Below, piece by piece: positions 12,274-23,448 of a stretch of 64,000 nucleotides of DNA. Numbering within the stretch: position 1 is the stretch's first letter; the number at the start of each line of letters is the position of its first letter. The translations under genes and the position numbers were made by a program. The DNA is from Onchocerca volvulus (lineage: Eukaryota > Nematoda > Chromadorea > Rhabditida > Onchocercidae): the NCBI GenBank assembly GCA_000499405.2, contig HG738138.1:17281119-17345118 (forward strand), read 5' to 3'. Under the pieces are notes generated by a model, which was not told the origin of the DNA, made no database searches, and saw only the letters and a list, made by a program, of their open reading frames with translations.

Positions 12274-13187
12274 CTAATCATCATCCTTATCCAACAAGGC
12301 TGCTCTGAAAAATTGAAAATATAAAATTCCCGTGATATCATGAGGAATAATAGAGTGCCGGATTTTGAGAAGATTTGGGGTTTACCTACGTGATCGCGTT
12401 ATTGGACCAGACTGAGTTGCTTTAAAGACTGTTTTCTTTTTTTTATTGCTCTCTTTTGGATCACAGCGAGCAGTACTTCTCTTGAACTTGGCGCTTGAGA
12501 CTGATTTACTAGCATGAGGGACTGAAATTGTGGCCATGGATTTACGCAATCTGTATGGCTTCAACACGGATCGTGTACAGAAATGTCGTGTAGTAGGGAT
12601 CGAAAGCGGAAATGATGATGACAGAACCAGTTCATATTTGCAATCTTCATAGTGTCTCCTAAATTCAAGTTAAAAAAATTTCGGGATTTTAAAAACTTCT
12701 GAATGTTGATTAGAAGAATCGGACGTACTGAACATGAAAGGGAGCACGATGATGATCATAAGATCGATGATGTCCATTATAGTTATATATTTCGTCGTAG
12801 TCACCTTCCAAAAAACTGTTCTCGTCACTTTTATCCGGTACGTTATAGTTCTGATCATTCGAATAATGATTATAAGTCTGCTGAAAGTTGAGCTTTGAAA
12901 ATCGCGAAGTTCAACAGCTGGATTCAAAAGATTTTCGATCACAAGTTTATGTTGAAATCCAATGAAAAGAAATGTCTATTTACCATGGCGAGAATTTTAG
13001 CTCGACGTGACAATAACGGAGCAACACTACCAAGTCCGATTCTTCCTTCCTGAAGACTTCGAATTTCTGGTGAAACTTCGCGGCGTACCCGTGAATTTCC
13101 AACTCGAATTGATTTGCTCAATCTTATGCTTCGTCTTTTACGTTCCCATCCATTGATCAATTCGTTTTGTCGTTTCGTCCTCGGCAT
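12274..13187 (-). CDS. Unknown basic protein, four exons (left copy)
   Basis: Exons 13187-12984, 12880-12729, 12658-12386 and 12304-12274 join in phase into 219 residues. The start is ATG in GGAATAAATGCCG. The first 68 residues are Arg-rich (WERKRRSIRLS, RVRREVSPE). The middle is Asp/Tyr/His-rich with repeated HH pairs. The end is Ser/Lys-rich with KKKK and finishes LLDKDDD. There is no signal peptide or membrane segment, so a nuclear or nucleic-acid-binding role is conceivable, but this is inference from composition only. It differs from the right-arm copy by two missense changes: Gln for Glu in exon 2 (12853) and Thr for Ala in exon 3 (12432). No family is recognised. Confidence 0.65.
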
Positions 13188-15068
13188 TTATTCCCAATGC
13201 CACACAGTGAACTGAATTATCAAGTTCACAAGTACTAAGTAAACTCAATTGAATTCGATTGAAGAAACCACTTGATTCTTAATTTTTGGTGAACAATGAT
13301 TGTGTTTCTTTGTTTTCTGTGTTCTATAAATACTTTTGAATATTTGCATATTCAGAAGTTACGTAAATAAACTAAACAAATGCAAATAAAATAATGATTA
13401 ATAGGTTTTCTTTAGTATGAGCAAACTGTATCCAAAAATACTGGATAAGATTATATGAAGATCGCTTAAGCTAAATAGTGCGATTTACTGCTGACTTGCT
13501 CGAAACTTTCAGCAGTATGCATTGTCGGGAAAGTTTTTTATGTCGTGATAGAGACGAATCCTGATGAGAAAGATTTCATTAACTGGCGGATTATTTCTTC
13601 GCTACATTATAAGCTAGAATAAAGTCAGAAATCACGACTACAGTTGATTGCTTGGTTCTAGTAGAGATTGATTAAATATAGGTAAGTTGGATTGAACTGG
13701 AGGATATTGATTGAGTTGAGTGATTATTGAATTGATTGACTCGCAACCACTGAGTAAAAATTAAGAATTATATGTTTACTGCGTTACAACTGATCGGTGA
13801 CCATTAGATGCTCCTTTTTATATCGATGATCCTTGATTTTGTAGTAGGTGGTGACTTACACTATGTTATACAAAAAATTTGTTTATCAGGACAAAGGATA
13901 AGAGATAGAAAATATTTACAAGTTTATCACCACTCACCTGTCAATCAACTAGCCCTGAAAATGAATCGCGCTTGAGAGGAAGGTTTATATTTTAATTCAA
14001 CATCTGATTCATCCCAACGCCATTCTGCTTTCCAAAAGTGGCCCACTTGCTTGGACATACATTAAAAGTCCAGTTTTTTTCTCTTTTTTTTTTTTTTTTT
14101 TCTTAACAATACACACAAGTTTTAGCAAATCAGAAGATAAGGAAGCAGAGGCTTTTGTATCAGACCAAAGGATAAAATATGGACATGATTCATTTGATTG
14201 AGAAATATTACAAATTTCTATTATATAAATACTTGGATTATTTCATCATATTTATATTGTAAAATATCTCTGTTTTATCTAACGTGCAGGAATGTTTGAG
14301 TACTAATCACTTATTGTTTGGACTTTTTTAATACCGTGTCAGTAATCTTTGAATGTGCAATTTGCTTTTTAATTATGCCATAATTAATTCGTAAGGGAAC
14401 TATGATTGCAAAGATAAAGGCTGAATATCTTCTAAGTGTAGTCTACAAGAGTGATTTCTTGCTTAAATCAGAATCCATCCTATTAACATTATTCGGTACT
14501 GATCATTCAAGTCTCATTTGCTATGATCCATTCATTCTGCCTAGAACAATTCTTTAGAACTCAAATAAACAAGCAGTCTCCACTGTTTTAATTTATTCCG
14601 TTCGTTTCCATATTCAATTTCGCAGTATTGAATGTGATTACAAGAGAATAATGATGTCAATACTCTTCCAAAGAAAGTTCTTTGAATTATCAACGAAGTT
14701 CATTGAAAAGCTAATCAACTAGTGAGAAGGTATTTTATTCCTGGAGCATAATAATACTGACATTACTACAAAATCTTGAATTCCTGCTTTGATTTCAGTT
14801 GATTCCTAGAATCTTAGAGAAAATCAGGAAAACATTCTCTGATTCATTAAATAGATTATTTTAGCGATGCTTTTTTTGCCTCTTTTCAGAGAAATAAATG
14901 AAAAATTAAGTAGAAATTAGTCACATTTATTCGGTAAATGTGGTGATATGATACGTTTGAAATGCATATCAAATCTATATCAAATCAATTTTTATAATAC
15001 CATATATCATAGAATTATAGATCATTAATATATCGGCAAATATTTTCCAATTGATGCAGCATATTGTA
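13188..15068. other. Left-arm spacer
   Basis: Upstream region of the four-exon gene. It contains a T run near 14085-14101. A stretch at about 13540-13600 (GAGACGAATCCTGATG...) is faintly like Helitron sequence at 28870. No open frame with a recognisable product. Confidence 0.35.
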
Positions 15069-15170
15069 TTATTGTTTTAATTTTGCAAGATACTGATCCA
15101 AATAGCCAAGCTGATACGCTACACCGAGACCAACTAATCCCAAAATGAATAAAACGAAGAGAGCGCTCAT
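15069..15170 (-). CDS. 33-residue single-span membrane microprotein (left copy)
   Basis: A complete small ORF, too short for usual gene finders. Met-Ser is followed by a hydrophobic span (LFVLFILGLVGLGV, residues 4-17) and then the polar tail AYQLGYLDQYLAKLKQ. The tail pattern A-Y-x-x-G-x-[LM]-D-x-[YI] recurs in two other small ORFs of this window (20035-20175 and 51631-51744), which is the main reason to believe it is coding. It is identical in the right arm (46110-46211). The location is likely a membrane; topology and function are unknown. No known family is recognised. Confidence 0.6.
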   Translation of the reverse strand: MSALFVLFILGLVGLGVAYQLGYLDQYLAKLKQ

Positions 15171-16339
15171 TTTTCCAATACTGCTTTTGTTCCTTGACTT
15201 CACACTATTTGATAAGATCTTTCTGAATCAATCTCGTCAGAAGTAAATAGCTTACAATGATAGATGAAACTTTTCCTACACTCCTTTTATGGGAATTAAT
15301 TTCCGTAGCGGTTGTTATACAAATTGAAATTTAAAAATTAAAGCTTCTTTTTAGAATTTGCTTAAATGGTGTACATTCAATGCTGTAGTTTATTGTTAAG
15401 AGCAATAATAATTAGAGGGAAAATAATAATATTCATTAGATCTAATTGAAGAATCGTGGTACTTTAATTGATAATGAAGATATATGGTTCTTTCGTATTA
15501 TTAGGAAATAAAAGATGATGTAGCTTCTTTGGACAATCTTCGTTTGGACAATGCTTTGTTTGATTCTCAAATACTTTTGCATATAATCTTTTATGTGATA
15601 AGATTAAAAGTCCTACTACTCTCTTCTCTTGCAATATACTTCTAATTAAAAGTTTGATTCCGTAATAACTTGCATTCGTATGCACTTTCATTCAAAGATT
15701 AGAGCGACTCTTATAGCTCTTCTTATTTAAATTTACTCATCTAATTACGCAAATTTATGTTTTAGCAATTTTTAGTCATCTAAACTTCTTATAATTCTTT
15801 CAATGCTCATGAAAATTTGATTTTCGTCATTGTTTTCAGTATCCTTTGCACCAATTGGTTGCTTCAAATTATTACGTGAAAAAGGACAAATGATTTCGTG
15901 TAGTAACCAAAATCATCGGTAAGCGGTATTGTTAGCGTGAGATTGTATTCGATCAAGACCCTGATGCGATATTTTTAGATTCAACAAATCTTTTGCTCAA
16001 CAAGTCTGGTTAATTCGATTTTAAAACACCTAATTTCGGCAATTAAAAGGATAAAAAATTTATAAGAATAAATTCTCTGTATTTCCGAGCAAACTAAAGA
16101 CGAAAAAAATCATCTCAGATGGATGAAAATTGAACGATTCAGATTACCTCAAGCTTAAATAATGGGTACATTTGAAAGTAACGATTTAATGGCTGATTAT
16201 GAGCCTTCCCGAGGAAAACACCAATAAAACTATATGCGACGTAAGGCTAAGCCACGAAAAAAATTATAGTAATAGTGCATGGACAGCGTTATTATATCTT
16301 TTTTAATTAGCAAAGATAAAAATGAACCGGAAATTGCAG
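15171..16339. other. Left-arm spacer
   Basis: Holds the upstream region of the microprotein. A 75-codon open frame at 15464-15691 (minus) has a CPNEDCPKK segment but no recognisable domain, and is not called. Confidence 0.35.
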
Positions 16340-18537
16340 AAAGATTAAACAGCGAACACAACTAGTTGTCATCGTCGTCATCGTTTCGTTGAGAATTTCA
16401 TTAGAGAACAAGGTAAATGTTCATATAACTTTAGAGAAAATTGGGCCAGGAGAAGTGACATTTTTTAAATAGTAGTGTAAAAACTTTTCTTCAGTGGCTG
16501 ACTATTTGATAATGAAGGTTGACAGAACAATGCAATAATATTGTGTAAATTTCCATACGGATAGTTTCTGCAGCTTAGATTGTATCTGTGATAACAAACA
16601 ATATAGGCTGCTGATAACCATTGCTTCAAATCACCAGGTTGATCTTAATGAACAAATATGCTATAGTATACAGTAATGTTATATAAACAAATATATATAT
16701 TTACTGTTTAATTTTGCTAAATTATAATCTTTCAGTTGGAAACTTCCATGACTATTTTGGCAGCCACCACATCTACTAAATCAATAACGACAACTATTAC
16801 TATTGCTCCTATTTCTGCTATGACTACAGTGATTACCAAACCCGATAAACGAACAACAAAAATAACAAGAACTGCTTCTCATACTCATGATACTACTCCG
16901 ATGACTACCAAATTCGCTAAACAAACAATAACAACAACTGCAACAACAACTACTGTTACTTATATTCCTAAAACTACTACGGTGACCACTCTCACAACAG
17001 ATACACCAGTGATGACAGAAGGAACATCAGAATCAACCATTATTGTTAAAGATATTATGAAGACAGGTGCAGTAAATGATTTCGTTCAGCAATATATAAA
17101 ATGACCAGGCCTGAAATATCCCAACAAGCAGTAAAATCAATCAGATTAGATTAAACTCTTTTAATGGTCATCTTCCTGTTACCGATACAAGTGCTAGTTT
17201 ATAAGTGAAATCATTTTTCACCTATTTTTTTTAAAATCTCTTTAACCAATATCCAATATGGTTAACCTTTTGCGTTTCATTTATGGAAACGCATAAAAAA
17301 ACTTTTATGCATATAAAAGCTGGCTTTTCCACATATATACATACATTAGGACTGTCAAATAATCTGCTAATTGGAAATTTTGTCAATAAATGTCGGTAAA
17401 AAACAAATTAACCATTTCATTTAGAGTTGCGGATTTCATTTATTATAAAGTCTCTGCATAATGTTAACAGAATTTCGATTTAGAACTAGAATAGTATTAT
17501 GCTTTCAAAAGATCCGAAATGATCTTTCTCTTTGTTAAAATTTGGTTAATGAATTTTAATGGTTGCAGTTTTTAAGACTAGCATGCCTCCAGTTTCATCT
17601 ATTCAGTTCATGCCACCTATCAATCTTACAAATAGAAGTAATATTTTACCGCAAATTTCTTCAAGTAATTTTCTTTTTTTTTTTTTTTTTCTTTGAGTTT
17701 CAAAGACATGTGATTTCATCTATATTAATCTTAATAGAGGCTGGAATGGAAAAAGACATTTTATAGTTCGAAAGAGTAGATTAAAATTATAAGTAACGAG
17801 ATTTGAAATTGGCAATTTTGGGGTTTGAAAATTTATCAAAGATTAATTAATTAGTTAATGCGCATCTTGAACAAATAATATTGTTAGCAATGGGAAAAAC
17901 ATGAGATCTCGTTTACAAAGTAACCAAAGTCAGTAATCCTGACATGTTCATGAATAAAGTTCACTTCAGAATCACCGGGAAAAAGAATTGCAGCAAAAAG
18001 TTAGTTGTATTTAGCTACTTTTAAATAATCCGAAATATTCACAGATTCCTATTCCACATTTCACTCAAAAAACTAAACTTCCAGTTGCTTCTACCTATTT
18101 AGTTCAAGATGCTTCTCGTTCTTTCGTTTTATGAATGCAGCATCTAAATTTTTCTATGAACGCCAATTTAAATACCAACAGTACTCCCTTTAATTCTACC
18201 AAAACCAATTAGAACATTACGAGCAAAATCAGGCTTCAGTTCAAAAAATTTCCTTTCATCACAAACTTTCTCAACAAGTTCATACATATCATAAGGAGTA
18301 TTAGAATTATAAGGAATTAGAGTATTTAAAGACTTTTCTTCATTCGTGATGTATCTCCCAATTCCGATTGCAAATAAAATCATTTATTCATTAGCACCTC
18401 AAGAGAAGCGACGATCAAAATTCGTGTTTGTATTGCTTGGAATAAGTGTTGTTATCATTATTACATCGATAACGCTTGTATTATTGATCAAATTTGGTGT
18501 TATCCTTCAACAACCGATGCAATCATCAATACGATAA
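16340..18537 (+). CDS. Thr-rich membrane protein (left copy)
   Basis: Four exons join in phase: 16340-16412, 16736-17066, 17569-17664 and 18395-18537, about 213 residues, ending in TAA. Exon 1 has a hydrophobic anchor or signal (QLVVIVVIVSL). Exon 2 encodes about 110 residues very rich in Thr and Ser, mucin-like and probably O-glycosylated if extracellular. Exon 3 is Pro/Met-rich with one NLT sequon. Exon 4 has a basic KRRSK followed by a long hydrophobic span (FVFVLLGISVVIIITSITL) and a 15-residue tail. The start codon was not found, so an earlier exon is likely. Exon 2 alone could end at TGA 17102 if its 3' donor is unused. The family is not recognised; the composition suggests a surface protein. 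Confidence 0.5.
18168..18335 (-). pseudogene. pccB-like fragment of alphaproteobacterial type (left copy)
   Basis: About 55 codons read like an internal piece of propionyl-CoA carboxylase beta (biotin-dependent carboxyltransferase): EKSLNTLIP, then PYDMYELVEKV, DERKFFELKPDFA, and IGFGRIKGSTVGI before TAA. The family is normally about 510 residues; nothing before or after resembles the rest. The NTPYDM and KPDFA wording is closer to bacterial (Rickettsiales) PccB as I know it than to animal mitochondrial PCCB. It lies antisense in the last intron of the Thr-rich gene. The most likely explanation is a Wolbachia-derived nuclear insertion; a stray exon of the host gene is the alternative. Confidence 0.6.
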
Positions 18538-20034
18538 AGACAAATTAGCATTTACGAATTTTAAAAAAAGTTTAAACATTGTTCTTCATCAGTATTGAAT
18601 TTTCGTAAATTCATGTACTCTTTTTTCTTTTTTTTAAAAAATTATTTCAAGTCATTAAAAATTGAAACTAGTCTCTTTGAAACATCGGACATGGCCTATT
18701 TTCATATTTAAATCTCTACATGCGACTTACCAGGAATAAAAAAAATACTATATCTTATCATCTGAATAGTTATTAATAATCTTGGCGAGTGGCACAAAAT
18801 CTTATTTGTAATGGAATTCATTTGAATATTGGATGATATTTTCGCAAATTAAAATCATGAGTACTTCTTGAGGCAAGAAACTTGAACGAATTAGCACACT
18901 ATTGGAATTTCGGAATTGTGAAAACAGAATAAATCATAGATGGTCTTAGATAGCACCGATTTTCAGTTATTAATCACTAGCAGTGTTTGTGCATCATTTT
19001 TATAAAATGAAAATAAATCATCATTTGGATGACATTTACTGTATCTGAATTGCAGTTTTGTATAACAGTATCTGTTTTACAGTTCTGGTGCTCCCGTTAC
19101 TCTAAACATTGATATTTTTTAATTGGTTTTCATATGCATTTTACACAGTAATATAAATAATTTTGACTATTTAACTAATATATTTAGACAAATATTCTTG
19201 GACAAAGATTGAATTTTTTTTTTTTTTAAATTTATAAACAAAGGACTGATGAATAAATAAATATAAGAAGAGATTAGCTATATTTTAACAGCAATAAATA
19301 AAAAAATTCAAGGATTGAATGTACTAAATTTTGCGAAAATAGGGACAAAGAAATTCATCCAAAACGATTTATCGAATGTTATACTATCGAATGATTTCAA
19401 TAAGAAAAGAGAATATGCGTCGCAGATGAATGGGTGACGAAAGTTGATCACGGACTTACTGATCTTTTCATTTGTCAATAATTTCTTACCAGCAATCTTT
19501 TTGTGATAGAAAGTCAAAGCAGATGCTCAGACATACTTTGTGTCGTTATTCTACCATTCTAACATTTGTTTTCAACAACAGTGATATCTCACTTATATAA
19601 CTATTCTCTAAGATTGAAAACATGCAAAATACTTCATTCAATTTACTTCTAGATTAAATTTTAATTTGATATTATTTCAAACTCATATCAGTTAAAATCA
19701 TTTTCATTCACCTGAGATTCAAATCATTTGTAACTTTTTTAAATTTCCCACAATATGAATATTTTTTAAATTCGCATTTTTGAATTTATTTTAATTTCAT
19801 TTAGGATTTTTTTTGAATTCGGCGGTACTAAAATTATTTTTCTTTTCGATATATAATTTTTGCATATTTCCAAAATAATTTGTATAAAACATATGCATTG
19901 CCATAAATATTTGATTTTTCTGTCGCTTAATCATTGTTTTCAGTCGATTCGTCGTGATACAAGATTTTTGTATCCGCAAAAAACATCTTTTCAACAATTT
20001 CTGATTCTTTCTGGTGCGACGGTCGTGAAACATT
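18538..20034. other. Left-arm spacer
   Basis: Between convergent or tandem small genes. A 69-codon frame at 19308-19517 (minus) has no recognisable domain. An acceptor-like TTGTTTTCAG ends at 19942 and could be the trans-splice site of the microprotein at 20035. Confidence 0.35.
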
Positions 20035-20175
20035 ATGGCAATCAAAGTAGACAATAAATTGATAATCATGACAGTAACAACAGTATTATCAACTATTGGT
20101 GCATATAAAATGGGTTTGATGGATTGGATATTCAAGAAAAATGGCAAAAGTAAAATGAGTAGCGACGGTAAATAG
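20035..20175 (+). CDS. 46-residue membrane microprotein (left copy)
   Basis: A complete ATG-to-TAG ORF. Residues 1-8 are polar (MAIKVDNK), a hydrophobic stretch follows (LIIMTVTTVLSTIG), then AYKMGLMDWIFKK and a basic/Ser tail. The AYKMGLMDWI segment fits the pattern shared with the ORFs at 15069-15170 and 51631-51744. An acceptor-like TTTTCAG lies 92 bases upstream, consistent with SL trans-splicing. Longer frames on both strands overlap this site but look like shadows. Confidence 0.5.
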   Translation: MAIKVDNKLIIMTVTTVLSTIGAYKMGLMDWIFKKNGKSKMSSDGK

Positions 20176-20829
20176 GAATCTCAAAAACTTTGCCCAACAA
20201 GCTCTCAAAAAACTCTATGATTAATTCAAGAAGACGAGCCAATTAGAGCAATGACCATATGACTATTTCCAAATTTGTATATGATTTGTGACATGATTAT
20301 TTACACGCTTCAACTGACCATGTATAAATTTTGATGAATAAAAATATTGACAAATGGTTTGCAATGTTTTTTTAATTTAAATTAGACTATATTTTGTTTG
20401 ATATAATTTGCTGAAGAAGCAAGATAATGTTAATATTTGAAATAATCGCCCCGATCAACTTTATCTTTGAATCGGTTTTCCGGTTTTCACATCTCATGTC
20501 GCACATTTGTTTCACCTGGGCCTCGTGGCAAATTGAATGCATAAGTAAACGAAATAGCAATGAATATTCGAATTAGACATAACAGTTACAGCATTGTCTT
20601 AATATTTTTACAAAAATGTTTGAAATTAATTAATATTGCATTTAGTGCATTAAACAGTATGGATAACATTTCAGTAAAGATTATGATCTTGTCACCAAAA
20701 AAAGCGTATTTTTTAAATTAGATATTCAATGAATCAATCTTTTAGTATAACCTTCATTACAAAAATAGAAATTAAAGAATAACTCTCAATTAAACATATA
20801 CTAAGAATATATCAAAGCTTTCTATTGTT
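20176..20829. other. Left-arm spacer
   Basis: Shared 3' flank of the 46-residue microprotein (plus) and the sushi gene (minus). No gene seen. Confidence 0.4.
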
Positions 20830-23448
20830 TTAATCACTCGGTAGAATTGAAGATATCGTTATTGCAAATGATTCATCGCTCAATTTTTCCATTTTCATCA
20901 GATCTAATGGAGCTGTATCCTCCACAGTTTCATTTAAAATAGTACTCCACTCATCGAAAATAGATTCTGAAACCACTGCAGACAATGATGCATTTTCTGT
21001 TTCTGTTGGCATCGCATATGTTATTGCTTTGTCCTCTGCACTGACAGTTTCTGAAAAATCGTTTGCAACATTTAGGGAATCAGAAATAGTAGCAATAAAC
21101 AGCAACTGCAGTTGTGGTATTCGATGGCCTCTGTGTTCAGTTCTCAAAACATTCAGTTTGGAAATAGTGGAAATATCAAATTCACTACAATATAACTGAG
21201 GTATTACCTGGAAATGAATTTAGTTTCGAAGTCAATGGCATAAATATATGTCTTTGATTAGAATAATAATGTGTTGTTGTTGGTTTATTTGTTGTTTGTT
21301 TGTTGTGTTGTTGTTTTGTTTGTTTGTTAAGTTCTATAGAAAACATCAAATGCATGATTGGGCTGCTACCTGATCCAGTTTTGAAATCACTAATTGAGAT
21401 ATCGCGTCTTTGGCTTGGACCACTGAAAATACCATCACTATGCAGTTCCTTGCAGTAACCCAATTCTACATTCCACTCTCCGTTCAAACACACAGCAGAT
21501 GATGGTCCGACTGGTAGTTGCCCTATAGAACAATGCAGCATGGCAAATGTTCCGGATGGATATATGTCGGAGATTTCTGGCTGTAAAAAGAGAAACTAAC
21601 TTCAAATATTTCTGAAACCGATATAAAGTGAAAGCATGTATTCACGCATGTATGTCCGTGAATCCATCTGTATCGAAATAAGTTCCATCTATTATTCCTG
21701 AATTTATTGAATTTAAAACTTTTTCGAATTAGTTGAATGCAAGAACTCATTGAAATCTGGAAAATTCTATTTATATGCATGTAAAAATTGCAAATTTATA
21801 CAAATGCATGCAGTGCGGATTTATTGATGATTTAATGAGAACAAAATGCACTTATATTTACAAAAGAGGAAAAGACGGTGAAAAGTTAGTTGGAGTGATA
21901 AAATGAAATGTGCAGATCGAGATATTTTTACATATTTGAAACTTTTTTCTTTTAAAAACGACTGATTAAAATCAAAAACGATTTCACAATTTTAAATTGC
22001 TGGGTAACTTTCTACAATAGCTTGTCTTTTCTTTCACTGTCTTATCCCATATCCAGAGATTAGAAAAATTTTATTACTCAAATCCTATAACTATTTGATG
22101 GAGTCGAATATCTAAAATCGCTATTACTTTACATGCAAGGTGGAGATCATACTATCGACAGACAGACTGCAAGATTTAAAAATCAGTTAAACAGCACAAA
22201 AAAAAATCAATAAGCAGGAACGTCATGAGAAATTTAAGCTTTATGCTACAAAGTTCATATAAAATCATTTGATATGTTGAAAATAAAACTAAAATTTATT
22301 AGCATAATTCGACATTTAAGTACTATGGATTCAAACAAACTTTATTCCATTTTTCCATGATTTCCTTGTGGCATACGAAAAGGAAAGGCGCTATTCATTC
22401 ATGATAATTTCAAAAATTGAACAGGTGGTCCTTAGAATTTTTTCCAGATTATTGTCATTTTTGTTGTTCTTTTTGCCTTCGGTATCTCTCGTATCGGAAT
22501 AACAAAAGTATACATGCACATGCACATGCATATCTTATGAAAATACTTACAGGCATGTAAACAACATTGGATTCAGTATTCTGAGGACTGCAAGTCTTAC
22601 TAGTTAATATACATTCACCTGAAATGCATCAAAATTTTAGTAATAAATATCATATTATGAAGAACTACTTTTGAGTACAGGAAACTTATCTGGGATTTAA
22701 AGGCTTGGGAATCCTAGAATAGCTACTGTCGATCATTGACATTTTAATCATACCGAAAGCAATTTACTACAGAACAGAAGATTTTAGAAAATCGCATCAA
22801 CTGCATGGTTCATTTTTCATTTCATGCATTACAATTGAACCTATAATGAGTAATTTAATTCAAACTTCAATTCAAAAGGAATTACCAAGTTTATAGTTCC
22901 ATGTGCCATTTGCTTGACAAAAAACGAGATAAGGTAACGAGCTGACATATCCGAATTTGCAAGCCATAAGTGCTGCTGTCCCTGGTGAATGTTTTGCTTC
23001 ATAATTAGCTTCCATATATATCACATTTCCATTGCTTGTTGTAATAATATCTTCACAAGCTGAAGTTTGTTTTCTGTTTAGTAAACTTACTTAACAAAAT
23101 TTTAATTTGAAATCTGAATTAAGCATTATGTCGAATGAAAAGAAGATCTATTTGACAGCATTTTAAATGAAAGTTTTTCTGATCGTAAAAAAAGTTGATA
23201 AGTATTGCTAGGAATTTCTGACAACTTTGAACTTTCTGATCATCACTCTTTGTCGTCAGCTTTACCAAAGATTAGGTTTGCATTTTGGTCTCCTTTTTTT
23301 TCCATCTTGTTCTACTTCATAATATTCCATCTATCTTTGTATCTGAAGTGATAAATGAAAAATATGACTTACTCGGAGTGGTAACTATCGCTGTAGTAGT
23401 AAATAAAGGCAATATGAAGACGTGGAGATATTCAGATCGAATTAACAT
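20830..23448 (-). CDS. Secreted protein with two sushi (CCP) domains (left copy)
   Basis: Exons 23448-23373, 23059-22886, 22618-22551, 21580-21370 and 21050-20830 join in phase to give 249 residues. Exon 1 is a signal peptide (YLHVFILPLFTTTAIV). Domain 1 spans Cys27, Cys59, Cys73 and Cys86 with the usual NGTW before the last Cys. Domain 2 spans Cys93, Cys123, Cys137 and Cys149 with NGEW. A Glu/Ser/Thr-rich tail ends LPSD with no membrane anchor. Sushi modules bind proteins in the extracellular space; the partner is unknown. Exon 4 has three possible ends (see findings), one of which adds an Asn/Gln/Lys/Thr-rich segment. The start ATG precedes a perfect GTAAGT donor. No difference from the right-arm copy was noticed. 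Confidence 0.8.

Noticed and set aside
12703..12891. Frames antisense or out of phase to exon 2 of the four-exon gene
   Set aside because: Shadows; the spliced frame accounts for all splice signals and phases.
15464..15691. 75-codon frame with CPNEDCPKK (mirror 45589-45816)
   Set aside because: Two cysteine-like pairs do not make a known finger; no splice context or motif.
19308..19517. 69-codon frame (mirror 41763-41972)
   Set aside because: No start codon context, no recognisable family.
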